12,620 nucleotides of DNA from Candidatus Bathyarchaeota archaeon CG07_land_8_20_14_0_80_47_9 (GTDB lineage: Archaea > Thermoproteota > Bathyarchaeia > Bathyarchaeales > Bathycorpusculaceae), in NCBI GenBank assembly GCA_002779555.1, contig PEWI01000136.1, positions 1,876 through 14,495 of the forward strand. The letters are read 5' to 3'. This document shows, one piece after another, positions 1-6,899 of this stretch (within the stretch, counting starts at the first letter, position 1; each line of letters begins with the position of its first letter). The translations under genes were made by a program, and so were the position numbers. The notes under the pieces were generated by a model. It worked only from the letters and a program-made list of their open reading frames with translations, had not been told where the DNA came from and did no database searches.

Positions 1-848
1 CCTTCCCAGTGGAAGCAGAAAAAGACGCCATAATCGTCAAAGGAAAACGCATACTCACACTCGCACAACGCGATCCTGCACAGCTGCCATGGAAAAACCT
101 CGACGTATACCTAGCCGTAGAATCCACCGGACTTTTCACTGACCGAGAAAAAGCCTCAGCCCACCTGACAGCAGGAGCGAAAAAAGTACTCATCTCAGCA
201 CCGGCCAAAAACCCAGACGTAACCATAGTCATGGGCGTAAACGACAAAACCTACGACCCTGAAAAACACAACATACTCTCAAACGCTTCATGCACCACGA
301 ACTGCGTCGCACCCGTAGCGAAAGTCCTGCACGAAAACTTCGGACTCAAACAAGCACTCATGACAACAGCACATGCCTACACTAACGACCAGAAAATCCA
401 AGACCTAGTCCACTCCGACCTACGCCGCGCAAGAGCAGGCGCAATAAACATCATACCCACCACCACAGGCGCAGCCGTAGCCGCCACACTCGTGCTCCCA
501 GAACTCTCAGGAAGAATGAACGGAATCGCCCTGCGAGTACCCGTGCCAAATGTCTCAATAGTAGACTTAACCTGCGTACTGGAGAAGAACACAACAAAAG
601 AGGAAATCAACGCCGCCTTCAAGAAAGCCGCAGAAGGACCGCTCAAAGGCATATTAACCTACACCGAAGATCCAGTGGTCTCGTCAGACTTCAACCACAG
701 CACTTGGTCAGCAGCCTTCGACGCACAGTCAACAATGGTCCTCGGAGGCAACTTCGTCAAGGTCCTCGCCTGGTACGACAACGAATGGGGCTTCAGCTGT
801 AGAATGGTCGAACTCATAGAGCTGGTCGGCGAGAAAGCAGGCTTCTAG
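1..848 (+). CDS. gap: Type I glyceraldehyde-3-phosphate dehydrogenase, 5'-truncated
   Basis: Catalyses reversible oxidative phosphorylation of glyceraldehyde 3-phosphate to 1,3-bisphosphoglycerate with NAD(P) in the cytosol. The frame is open from base 3, so the gene begins outside the window; roughly the first 50-55 residues, including the GxGRIGR nucleotide-binding loop, are missing. The active-site block SNASCTTNC is present (catalytic Cys codon 291-293), as is the catalytic His in TAHAYTNDQ (codon 372-374). Further type I hallmarks are STGLFTDREKASAHL, DLRRARAGAINIIPTTTGAA, LRVPVPNVSIVDL and the C-terminal WYDNEWGFSCRMVEL. This is the bacterial/haloarchaeal-style enzyme, not the type II GAPDH usual in archaea. 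The GAAVAATLVLPEL segment resembles haloarchaeal versions (recalled, not searched). It lies 79 bases before pgk, the next enzyme of the pathway, with no clear promoter between, so co-transcription is likely. Codons favour C and A at the third position. Confidence 0.96.
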   Translation, partial: FPVEAEKDAIIVKGKRILTLAQRDPAQLPWKNLDVYLAVESTGLFTDREKASAHLTAGAKKVLISAPAKNPDVTIVMGVNDKTYDPEKHNILSNASCTTNCVAPVAKVLHENFGLKQALMTTAHAYTNDQKIQDLVHSDLRRARAGAINIIPTTTGAAVAATLVLPELSGRMNGIALRVPVPNVSIVDLTCVLEKNTTKEEINAAFKKAAEGPLKGILTYTEDPVVSSDFNHSTWSAAFDAQSTMVLGGNFVKVLAWYDNEWGFSCRMVELIELVGEKAGF

Positions 849-915
849 CACCAAAACTGAACACCTAAGCTCAGGCCAATATCCTCCCACACGCTTTTTC
901 TATTCATTCGTGAAA

Positions 916-923
916 GAAGGTGA
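916..923 (+). promoter_or_regulatory. Shine-Dalgarno site that fixes the pgk start
   Basis: GAAGGTGA ends 4 bases before ATG 928. It favours that ATG over the in-frame GTG at 910, which would add six residues (VKEGEK) unlike the normal PGK N-terminus. Confidence 0.7.
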
Positions 924-927
924 AAAA

Positions 928-2157
928 ATGGCAAAATGTCTAACATTAGACGACATAAAACCGAAGGGCAAAGTAGTCCTAGTTAGAGTAGACTTCAACT
1001 CGCCCATAGACCCAGAAACCAAGAAAGTCCTAGACGACACGAGAATCCGAGTCCACGGCGAAACAACCATAAAAGAACTCGTGGAAAAAGGCGCAAAAGT
1101 CGTAATTCTCGCACATCAGGGACGCAAGGGCGACCCAGACTTCATTCCCCTGAAGCAGCACGCCGAAATCCTCGGCAAAATCCTCAAGAAACCAGTCAAA
1201 TACGTTGACGATGTCTTCGGAGAAAAAGCCAAGAACGAAATCAGGAAGCTGAAAAGCGGTGAAATCCTAGTCCTCGAAAACGTCAGAACGTTCGCAGGCG
1301 AAACCAAGGAGGGGACGCCCGAAGAACACGCCAAAACAGAACTCGTCCAAAACCTAGCCCCACTGGCCGACCTGTTTGTCAACGACGCCTTCGCCGCCGC
1401 ACACCGAGCACACGTATCAATCATAGGCTTCACGCCCGTGCTGCCCAGCGCTGCAGGACGAATAATGGAAAGGGAACTGAAATCGCTCAGCAAGGTGCTG
1501 GAAAACCCGGAAAAACCATGCATATTCATACTTGGAGGCGCCAAGGCAGACGACTCCCTTGAAATATCAAAATACGTATTGGACAAGGAAATAGCGGACT
1601 ACGTGCTCACAGGAGGAGTCGTAGGCCAAGTGTTCTTGGCAGCAAAAGGGATAGACCTTGGCAAACCAAACATGGACTATCTAGAGAAAAAAGAGCTCAT
1701 GAGCCTCTTACCCGGCATAAAAGCTCTCATTCAAAAATATCCGGACAAAATCAAGACTCCGCAGGATCTGGCTGTAGAAGCGCACGGCAAAAGAAAAGAG
1801 ATATCGGTTAAGGAGTTGCCCACAGAATACCTTGCCTATGACATCGGAACAAAAACAGTTGACGATTACACCAAGACCATAAGAAAAGCAAAATCAATAG
1901 TCATCAGCGGACCAATGGGAGTCTATGAAAACAAGGAGTTCAGCTTTGGAACAAAAAAAATCCTCGAAGAGATTGCGAATTCTAAGGCATTTTCTCTGGC
2001 CGGAGGAGGACACACAATATCGGCCATAGAAGAATTCGGGTTAACCAAGAAGATCTCATACGTCAGCACCGCTGGTGGGGCGTTAATAGAATTTCTGATG
2101 GGCAAGAAGCTTCCAGGCGTCGTTGCGCTGGAAAAAGCTGCAGCCAGAACAGGTTAA
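928..2157 (+). CDS. pgk: Phosphoglycerate kinase, archaeal type
   Basis: Transfers phosphate between 1,3-bisphosphoglycerate and ADP in the cytosol. At 409 residues it has the usual archaeal length. Substrate-binding motifs in order are VRVDFNSP near residue 20, AHQGRKGDPDF (the archaeal form of the bacterial SHLGRP motif), LENVR, and VNDAFAAAHRAHVS. The nucleotide side is shown by ILGGAKADDSLEI, SGPMGVYE and the glycine loop AGGGHT, where bacterial enzymes usually have GGGDT. Start ATG 928 is preceded by a good ribosome site. It lies directly downstream of GAPDH, so the two form a lower-glycolysis unit. A T-run follows the stop. Nothing looks broken. Confidence 0.97.
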   Translation: MAKCLTLDDIKPKGKVVLVRVDFNSPIDPETKKVLDDTRIRVHGETTIKELVEKGAKVVILAHQGRKGDPDFIPLKQHAEILGKILKKPVKYVDDVFGEKAKNEIRKLKSGEILVLENVRTFAGETKEGTPEEHAKTELVQNLAPLADLFVNDAFAAAHRAHVSIIGFTPVLPSAAGRIMERELKSLSKVLENPEKPCIFILGGAKADDSLEISKYVLDKEIADYVLTGGVVGQVFLAAKGIDLGKPNMDYLEKKELMSLLPGIKALIQKYPDKIKTPQDLAVEAHGKRKEISVKELPTEYLAYDIGTKTVDDYTKTIRKAKSIVISGPMGVYENKEFSFGTKKILEEIANSKAFSLAGGGHTISAIEEFGLTKKISYVSTAGGALIEFLMGKKLPGVVALEKAAARTG

Positions 2158-2180
2158 CGTCACGTACCGTTTCGAATAGC

Positions 2181-2194
2181 ACGCGCCTTTTTTT
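2181..2194 (+). terminator. Poly-T terminator after pgk
   Basis: A GC-rich stretch (ACGCGCC) is followed by seven T at 2188-2194, 24 bases after the pgk stop. T-runs are the usual archaeal termination signal. No strong hairpin is visible. Confidence 0.45.
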
Positions 2195-2235
2195 CAGTCA
2201 TGCACCCGCTTCTGCCTTTGCATCCTTGAAATACG

Positions 2236-2262
2236 CTTTTAACAAACTGAGAGTCTATATAC
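2236..2262 (+). promoter_or_regulatory. Probable nurA-herA promoter
   Basis: Two A/T-rich candidates lie upstream of nurA: CTTTTAAC at 2236-2243 and TCTATATAC at 2254-2262. The second is about 23-26 bases before ATG 2281 and would give a leaderless transcript. The first would give a leader of about 15 bases. No ribosome site is visible, which favours the leaderless option. Confidence 0.45.
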
Positions 2263-2280
2263 GATTTGTGTGACGTGCAT

Positions 2281-3387
2281 ATGTCTGCGGAGATATCTAA
2301 GAGGATCGCCGAGTTTTTGGACTTGAAGATTGAGGAGGATGATGTGGGTCAACCGTATTTCGGCAACCCAGACTATGAACTATTGCCATTTCCTCCAGCC
2401 AGTTTCGTTCCAATCAAAGATGTCGAACCGAACATACGCACAGCTTTCGTGGATGGCGGAAACCAGGAAATACTCGGTGCACCGAATTTCTCAGCCCAGA
2501 TTAACAGGGTATATTTCAACATCTTCAAGGGGCGGGACAGAATCCTCCCAAAGTCCTTGCCCAGAAGGATAGAGTTCTTTTCTGTCACGGTGTCTGATTT
2601 TAGAAATGGCGGAATATTCTATGATGCTAAGGTCTTTCCTCTGAAAGTTGAGTTCGAGGGCTTGGTACCTGATCATCTCTTGTCGTTCAGCTCACTTGAC
2701 AGAACAGTCACGCTCGGAAACCAGAGGGCAGACATTAAGCATGTTGCTTCTGTCGCGAGGAGATTCGCTGAGTGGGAGTTTGCCAAGCATGTTATTGAAA
2801 ATGAGCTTGAGGAGGGGGATATGATAGTCCATGACGGCAGCTTGCAGACAAGTCTTACTAATGAACATACGTACTTGGCGCGAGCACTCGAGGCAACAAT
2901 GGAGAAAGGGGTCATTTTCGCTGGGATTTCGAAAACGAGTACGCTGTTCACGACTACTGGTCTTTCACTCTTGGGTGCTGTGCAGAAGTTGGCTGAAGGC
3001 TACAAGGTGAAAGGCCCTTGGTGTCTTCCGATAGCCAGGGTCGCTAACGTGTTGCATAATGCCTTCATATACGTGGTCAAGCTGCATGAAAGTGCCCACT
3101 ATGTTTTCAGATATGAGATTTACGGCGAGCAGGCAAGGGGAATGAGTGAAGAAGACTTTGGCAGTGTTACTTCTGCTTTGGCGAGCAATTCAAAGGACAT
3201 TAGCTTTCCGGGGTATCCTTACGGCCTGATAGATGCAGACAGCTTTGCTCGGGTGAGCGGGGATGAGGTAGATAAGTATCAAGTACCGCTTGTGTCCGAG
3301 ATATCTAAGCTCGGCAAATGGAAGAAGATTTCGAGGCATATTTGCTCGGGTGACGCACATAGTATGTTAGACGTGTTGAAGGGTTGA
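2281..3387 (+). CDS. nurA: NurA 5'-3' nuclease of the HerA-NurA resection complex
   Basis: NurA is a manganese-dependent nuclease that works as a dimer docked on the HerA hexamer to resect DNA ends for recombination. The 368-residue protein has the NurA first metal-site motif TAFVDGGNQEI (Asp58) followed by a beta-rich segment. A second acidic motif, GDMIVHDGSLQTS (Asp185), follows after a helix with EWEFAKHVIENELEEGD. Late residues typical of the fold are YPYGLIDADSFARVS and SRHICSGDAH. Start choice: ATG 2281 is preceded in frame by GTG 2275 and TTG 2266, but ATG suits the promoter spacing. The herA start is 6 bases after the stop, which itself supports the identification. The coding strand is G- and T-rich, unlike pgk just upstream. 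Confidence 0.88.
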   Translation: MSAEISKRIAEFLDLKIEEDDVGQPYFGNPDYELLPFPPASFVPIKDVEPNIRTAFVDGGNQEILGAPNFSAQINRVYFNIFKGRDRILPKSLPRRIEFFSVTVSDFRNGGIFYDAKVFPLKVEFEGLVPDHLLSFSSLDRTVTLGNQRADIKHVASVARRFAEWEFAKHVIENELEEGDMIVHDGSLQTSLTNEHTYLARALEATMEKGVIFAGISKTSTLFTTTGLSLLGAVQKLAEGYKVKGPWCLPIARVANVLHNAFIYVVKLHESAHYVFRYEIYGEQARGMSEEDFGSVTSALASNSKDISFPGYPYGLIDADSFARVSGDEVDKYQVPLVSEISKLGKWKKISRHICSGDAHSMLDVLKG

Positions 3388-3393
3388 TGGATA

Positions 3394-4935
3394 ATGGCTT
3401 TGGAAGTTTCGGGTCAGATAATTGCGGGAAAAACTGGACAGATACTAGCGAGGGAAAAGGCTGGTGGAGAAATAGAGATAGGAGATTTACTCGTAGCCGA
3501 GGAAGATGGAGGATACGTGATTCTCCAGGCTTACGAGCTTGTTTATGGGAGTCAGGTGCCGCAGCTCGTGCGAGAGCTTCTGGCCGGCATGAAGCTTGAG
3601 GGCATGGGTGCTGACTTGGATTTTCTTGAGCCGCAGCTGCGGAATTATGTTATAGCACAGATCAAGGCGCTTTTGCGGGTCGGCAAGAACAATGAGTTGA
3701 AGATACCGAAGACTCTTCCCAGGTTCTTTTCTACAATCAGACACGTTGCCGAGAAAGATCTTTTGTTTCTTACCAAGCCGGGAAGCCCTGTGTATCTTGG
3801 GAAAGTCAGGAGCGGGTCGAAGGTGCTTGACGTGGACGTTTATGTTAATGGAAAGGACATGCTCACGCATCATGTGTTGATTCCGGCTACTACTGGGAGG
3901 GGGAAGAGCAACCTTGTCAAGGTGATGTTGTGGAGCGTTCTGGCCCAGGACTGTCTGGGTATATTGGTTCTGGACCCTCATGATGAATATTACGGCAGGC
4001 ATGGGAAAGGTTTGAAAGATCATTCCGCGGCAAAGCAGAGCTTGCTGTACTATTCCACGAATCCTGTTGCGGGGACAAATACTCTTGTTATTAATCTGAG
4101 GTCGATTTTGCCTTCACATTTTCAAGGAATAGTTGAGTTCACGGATGCTCAGCATGATGCCATATCTCTGTACTATAGTCGGTTCAGGGACCAGTGGATT
4201 GAGAACATTGTGCGGGGGACCGATATTGGTGATGCTGTTGCTCCTAGAACGCTTGAGGTGTTGAAGAGGAAGTTCGATAATGTGCTCGGCGTGTACATAG
4301 ATGACAGCGGCGATTTTCAGTGCAGAAGCGGCGTTTTCAGTGACACCGCTGGTTTGGCCACTACCAGAGAGATTACGAAGGCTCTCGAAGATGGGAAGAA
4401 GGTTATTATCGACACGTCAAGACTGCTCGATGAGGCTGAACTGCTTATAGGGAGCATAATTTCGGGCGGAATCTTCCATCGGTATCAAGCCTACAAGTCT
4501 GAAGGAACGTTGGACGAGAAGCCCGTTGTAAGTGTCGTGATTGAAGAAGCGCCGAGAGTTCTGGGTGCAGACGTGCTTGCTGCGCGTGGAGACAACATTT
4601 ACAGCACGATTGCCAGAGAAGGCAGAAAATTCAAGGTAGGATTAATTGCGATAACGCAGCTGGTCAGCTTGATTCCGCGAACGATTCTGGCAAACATGAA
4701 CACAAAGATAATCCTCGGAAACGAGCTGGCGGCTGAGAGACAGGCTGTGATGGAGAGTGCGGCGCAGGATTTATCATCGGACGACAGAACCATCGCAAGC
4801 TTGGATAAGGGTGAAGCCATCGTGAGCAGCAACTTCACCAGGTTCGCTGTGCCCATTCAGATACCGTTGTTTGAAAAGTATGTTGAAGAGAACGTGCAGC
4901 CGAAGGAGAAGAACAAGACTGTTTTTGTGGGGTGA
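3394..4935 (+). CDS. herA: HerA hexameric DNA translocase/helicase
   Basis: HerA is a FtsK-like ATPase that pumps DNA into NurA during end resection. The 513-residue protein begins with a HAS-like beta-barrel (about 1-60, [20 protein letters not shown]). Walker A is ATTGRGKS at 165-172, with Lys171; the first position is Ala instead of the common Gly. Walker B is LVLDPHDEY near 192-199, and a second acidic strand is [11 protein letters not shown] (Glu383-Glu384). The arginine-finger/sensor region is [19 protein letters not shown] at about 404-422. The C-terminal brace region, ILANMNTK to KNKTVFVG (431-513), is repeated downstream at 6642-6893 with about 86% DNA identity, so the 3' end of this gene may have been replaced. 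It follows nurA by 6 bases. It is not followed directly by mre11, as is common in archaea, but by an inserted toxin-antitoxin pair. Confidence 0.93.
   Translation: MALEVSGQIIAGKTGQILAREKAGGEIEIGDLLVAEEDGGYVILQAYELVYGSQVPQLVRELLAGMKLEGMGADLDFLEPQLRNYVIAQIKALLRVGKNNELKIPKTLPRFFSTIRHVAEKDLLFLTKPGSPVYLGKVRSGSKVLDVDVYVNGKDMLTHHVLIPATTGRGKSNLVKVMLWSVLAQDCLGILVLDPHDEYYGRHGKGLKDHSAAKQSLLYYSTNPVAGTNTLVINLRSILPSHFQGIVEFTDAQHDAISLYYSRFRDQWIENIVRGTDIGDAVAPRTLEVLKRKFDNVLGVYIDDSGDFQCRSGVFSDTAGLATTREITKALEDGKKVIIDTSRLLDEAELLIGSIISGGIFHRYQAYKSEGTLDEKPVVSVVIEEAPRVLGADVLAARGDNIYSTIAREGRKFKVGLIAITQLVSLIPRTILANMNTKIILGNELAAERQAVMESAAQDLSSDDRTIASLDKGEAIVSSNFTRFAVPIQIPLFEKYVEENVQPKEKNKTVFVG
4684..4935 (+). repeat. 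Direct repeat copy 1: 3' end of herA
   Basis: These 252 bases match 6642-6893 without gaps. By hand count 36 bases differ (about 86% identical), and 13 of 83 residues differ. Roughly 18 codons differ silently. The match starts at the codon for Ile431 and ends at the stop codon (TGA here, TAA in copy 2). The offset between copies is 1958 bases. Confidence 0.93.
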
Positions 4936-4942
4936 GGGCTTG

Positions 4943-4960
4943 TTTCGCCTTTCGGTGAAA
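4943..4960 (+). promoter_or_regulatory. Hairpin/dyad just after herA and upstream of the AbiE TATA box
   Basis: TTTCGCC (4943-4949) can pair with GGTGAAA (4954-4960) around a 4-base loop, giving 7 pairs with one G-T. It ends two bases before the TATA box. It may act as an operator for the winged-helix antitoxin, or together with the T6 run at 4975-4980 help end herA transcription. Both roles are inferred. Confidence 0.4.
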
Positions 4961-4962
4961 AT

Positions 4963-4970
4963 CTTATATA
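4963..4970 (+). promoter_or_regulatory. TATA box of the AbiE-like operon
   Basis: CTTATATA is preceded by purine-rich GTGAAAAT, a plausible BRE. Its centre is about 40 bases before ATG 5007, predicting transcription from about 4992 with a leader near 15 bases. The inserted module would therefore have its own promoter, separate from nurA-herA. Confidence 0.6.
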
Positions 4971-5006
4971 GGCGTTTTTTGTAAAAGTGAAATTGATTCG
5001 TTGTGA

Positions 5007-5633
5007 ATGAGGGATTTGGCGTTGCGGAAGTTTGAGAGGATTTACCGTAAGCTGCTCCTCAGTAGTCTTCGCGAGGTCCCGTCCGTGCTTCAGGAAGATA
5101 TTTCTTCAGACTGTGCGGTTTCGCTTGGTTTGGTCAACAAGGTTGTGCGGAAGCTTGAGGCGGCTATGGCAGTGGAAGTCACGCGAAGAGGTGTCCGAGT
5201 GTTGTCGCCTGCTAGACTTTTGAATTTGTGGGCTGCTGAACGTGATTTAGGTAGGGATGTCTGGCAGTCGTTTCGGCTTGACCCGGTTGTAGAAGTGGAG
5301 AAGGACCTTCCCAGGGACGTGCTGGTCACCGGTTTTTCGGGGTGGTTCAGTGTTTCTGGACGGAGGCCTGCCGAGTATGATCGCTTGTATTTCTACGTGA
5401 AGGATGTGGAAAGCTTCGAGTCATGGTTTGGTTTCAGGAAGAGTAGAGTACGCAAGGTGAATCCGAACGTGTTTGTCCTGCGCGTTGATGATGAGCATCT
5501 TGTTCGCTCTTCTGAGAAGGGGGTCGTTTGCGTTCCGCAAGTTTATGTGGACATATATTCTGCAGACGGTCCTGAGGCTTCTCCTTTTCTGCGCGATATT
5601 GCTTTGATGCATCCGAGTTTGAGTCTTTGGTGA
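5007..5633 (+). CDS. AbiEi-like winged-helix antitoxin/regulator
   Basis: Probable antitoxin and autorepressor of a type IV toxin-antitoxin pair; AbiEi proteins counter their partner without binding it and repress their own operon. The 208-residue protein starts with a winged-helix unit: helix-turn-helix at about residues 30-52 (recognition helix SLGLVNKVVRKLE) and a basic wing TRRGVRVLSP, then LLNLWAAERD. The C-terminal part, ending in QVYVDIYSADGPEASPFLRDI, resembles the archaeal AbiEi family placed next to nucleotidyltransferases. The call rests on this pattern and on the partner gene; no search was possible. The stop overlaps the next start by 4 bases (GTGA), suggesting coupled translation. 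The coding strand is strongly G- and T-rich. It could instead be a plain transcription regulator. Confidence 0.68.
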   Translation: MRDLALRKFERIYRKLLLSSLREVPSVLQEDISSDCAVSLGLVNKVVRKLEAAMAVEVTRRGVRVLSPARLLNLWAAERDLGRDVWQSFRLDPVVEVEKDLPRDVLVTGFSGWFSVSGRRPAEYDRLYFYVKDVESFESWFGFRKSRVRKVNPNVFVLRVDDEHLVRSSEKGVVCVPQVYVDIYSADGPEASPFLRDIALMHPSLSLW

Positions 5634-6271
5634 GCGTGACTGGAATGCGGCGGGATGAAGTTGTAGAAAGGTCTTGGCGCGTTCTGGGTGAGCTTAAGGG
5701 TTTTGCGGATTTTGTGTTGATTGGCGGTTGGGGAGTATATTTATGGACTAGGAAACTAAAGAGTCGCGACATAGATGTCTACATTGATCAAAAGAACTTC
5801 TACAAGCTGCAGTCTGACTTGACGCTGAGGGGTTATGCGTTGAAGCGCAATGTTCGCTTGATGAAGTTTGAGGCTTTGATAAGCGATGTGGAAGTTGACA
5901 TTTACACGCCTTTTATGAGCAAGTTGGTGATTCCATGTTCGGATGTGTTTGATCGTAAATTGTATTCGATGATTGAAGGTTTCAAGGTGGCAGTTCCCGA
6001 GGTCTTGCTATTGCTGAAGGCTCAGGCTGCAAAGGACAGGTGGCACGCAGAAAAAGGGTTGAAAGACAGAGTGGACATCATCTCTCTCTTGAGGTTTGCT
6101 GACGTGAAAAGGGATGTGCTTGATCAAGTGCTAAGGGAGTATGATACTCAGCATAAGCTACGAGACGCTGTCAAGCGAGCAATATCTGAAAGCAGAATTG
6201 AATACAGGTTTCTTGGACTTGCGTATGAAAAGGATGGAGTTCAACTGAAAAAGTATTATGGGAACCTGTGA
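5630..6271 (+). CDS. AbiEii-like nucleotidyltransferase toxin
   Basis: Probable toxin of the type IV pair. The family belongs to the DNA polymerase beta-like nucleotidyltransferase fold, and characterised members add nucleotides to tRNA or other targets to stop growth. In the 213-residue protein the core motif is VLIGGWGVYLW (Gly32-Gly33), followed by KSRDIDVYID with metal-binding Asp47 and Asp49. The third acidic residue is Asp90 in DVEVDIYTPF. The later segment VLLLLKAQAAKDRWHAEKGLKDRVDIISLL is typical of AbiEii-type proteins (Lys and Arg with a KDxxDI-like end). Start GTG 5630 overlaps the antitoxin stop; ATG 5645, with GGTGA 11 bases upstream, is an alternative. All three catalytic acids are present, so the enzyme appears intact. 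Confidence 0.75.
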   Translation: MSVTGMRRDEVVERSWRVLGELKGFADFVLIGGWGVYLWTRKLKSRDIDVYIDQKNFYKLQSDLTLRGYALKRNVRLMKFEALISDVEVDIYTPFMSKLVIPCSDVFDRKLYSMIEGFKVAVPEVLLLLKAQAAKDRWHAEKGLKDRVDIISLLRFADVKRDVLDQVLREYDTQHKLRDAVKRAISESRIEYRFLGLAYEKDGVQLKKYYGNL

Positions 6272-6573
6272 GTGAGGTTTCGATTCACGTGTTGGCAACG
6301 AATAAAGGGGGTGCTGGACAAGAACGTGGGTGCAAGTGTAAGTTGCGCCACGAGGTTGGCGGTTATGAGGACCAGAAAGGTCACAGGATTGTAGGCTGGG
6401 TCACATGTGAGATAAAAGATAAAGAAAGCGAATGGAACAAAGTGACATACATGCTGGCGAAATACGTGGAATACGCAAACGTAGGAGGAAACAAGACAAG
6501 AGGATACGGAGTAACAAGACTTATCCAATCATTTCACAAAGATAACGCAAAGATCAATTCTCAAGGTGAGTGA
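6268..6573 (+). pseudogene. Cas6-like C-terminal fragment
   Basis: A 101-residue frame beginning with a GTG that overlaps the toxin stop (GTGA). The first ~35 residues are not recognised. From about residue 40 it reads HRIVGWVTCEIKD, then TYMLAKYVEYANVGG and NKTRGYGVTRLI. This is the pattern at the C-terminus of Cas6-family RAMP proteins: a GxxGxV strand, then a helix ending in the glycine-rich G-loop with T/S-x-G-F/Y-G. Full Cas6 proteins are about 230-300 residues, so at most the last third is here, and no other cas gene or repeat array is visible. It is therefore treated as a remnant carried with the insertion. It could still be expressed as a small protein through translational coupling. 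Confidence 0.5.
6563..6570 (+). promoter_or_regulatory. Shine-Dalgarno-like site before the herA-tail ORF
   Basis: AAGGTGAG lies 8 bases before ATG 6579, in a region where most genes lack a ribosome site. It makes translation of the following herA-tail frame plausible. Confidence 0.4.
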
Positions 6574-6578
6574 GAACA

Positions 6579-6893
6579 ATGTTAGTTCACCAATCCAAAC
6601 CCACTTTTTCTAAATTGACTATTCCAGATTTTCCCTACGCGATACTGGCCAACATGAACACAAAGATAATACTTGGAAACGAACTTGCGACTGAGCGACA
6701 AGCGGTGATGGAGGGTGCGGCGCAGGATCCGTCGTCTGACGACAGAAATGTCTCAAGCTTGGACGAGGGTGAAGCCATCGTGAGCAGCAACTTCACCAGG
6801 TTCGCAGTGCCTACTGAGATACCTCTGTTTGAGAAGTGTGTTGAAGAGAACCTGCAGTCGAAGGAGAAAAACAAGGCGGTTTTTGTGGGGTAA
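6579..6893 (+). pseudogene. Second copy of the HerA C-terminal 83 residues
   Basis: From ATG 6579 the frame encodes 104 residues. The first ~21 ([12 protein letters not shown]...) do not match HerA. From [16 protein letters not shown] onward it matches HerA 431-513 without gaps, with 13 differences. Some are harsh (Leu to Pro in AAQDPSSDD, Tyr to Cys in [10 protein letters not shown]), suggesting weak constraint, although silent changes still outnumber replacements. There is no Walker motif, so it cannot be an ATPase. It ends 6 bases before mre11, the spacing expected if this was the original herA end in an ordinary herA-mre11 operon. An expressed tail might interfere with HerA assembly, but that is speculation. 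Confidence 0.85.
6642..6893 (+). repeat. Direct repeat copy 2: 3' end of herA
   Basis: Partner of 4684-4935. Homology begins abruptly at the Ile codon (6642). The three codons before it (CCC TAC GCG against CCG CGA ACG) are only partly alike, and further upstream nothing matches. Confidence 0.93.
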
Positions 6894-6899
6894 GATAGC

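Larger units (their letters stand above)
4936..6641 (+). other. Insertion splitting herA from mre11 (putative small defence element)
   Basis: The segment lies between two copies of the herA tail, so together with one copy it forms a 1958-base unit. It carries a promoter, an AbiE-type toxin-antitoxin pair and a Cas6-like fragment. No integrase, transposase or terminal inverted repeat is visible. The reading offered here is that a donor DNA carrying a diverged herA 3' end recombined within the conserved tail, rebuilding herA at the left and leaving the older tail next to mre11. A plain duplication followed by cargo gain, or a strain chimera in assembly, are alternatives. Confidence 0.5.

Noticed and set aside
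849..915. Separate promoter for pgk
   Set aside because: The 79-base gap lacks a convincing TATA box; CCAATATCC is too weak.
4936..6641. Insertion sequence or integrase-bearing element
   Set aside because: No transposase or integrase motif, no terminal inverted repeats, and no short target-site duplication seen; only the herA tail repeats.
6268..6641. CRISPR array near the Cas6-like fragment
   Set aside because: No regularly spaced repeats are present here or elsewhere in the window.
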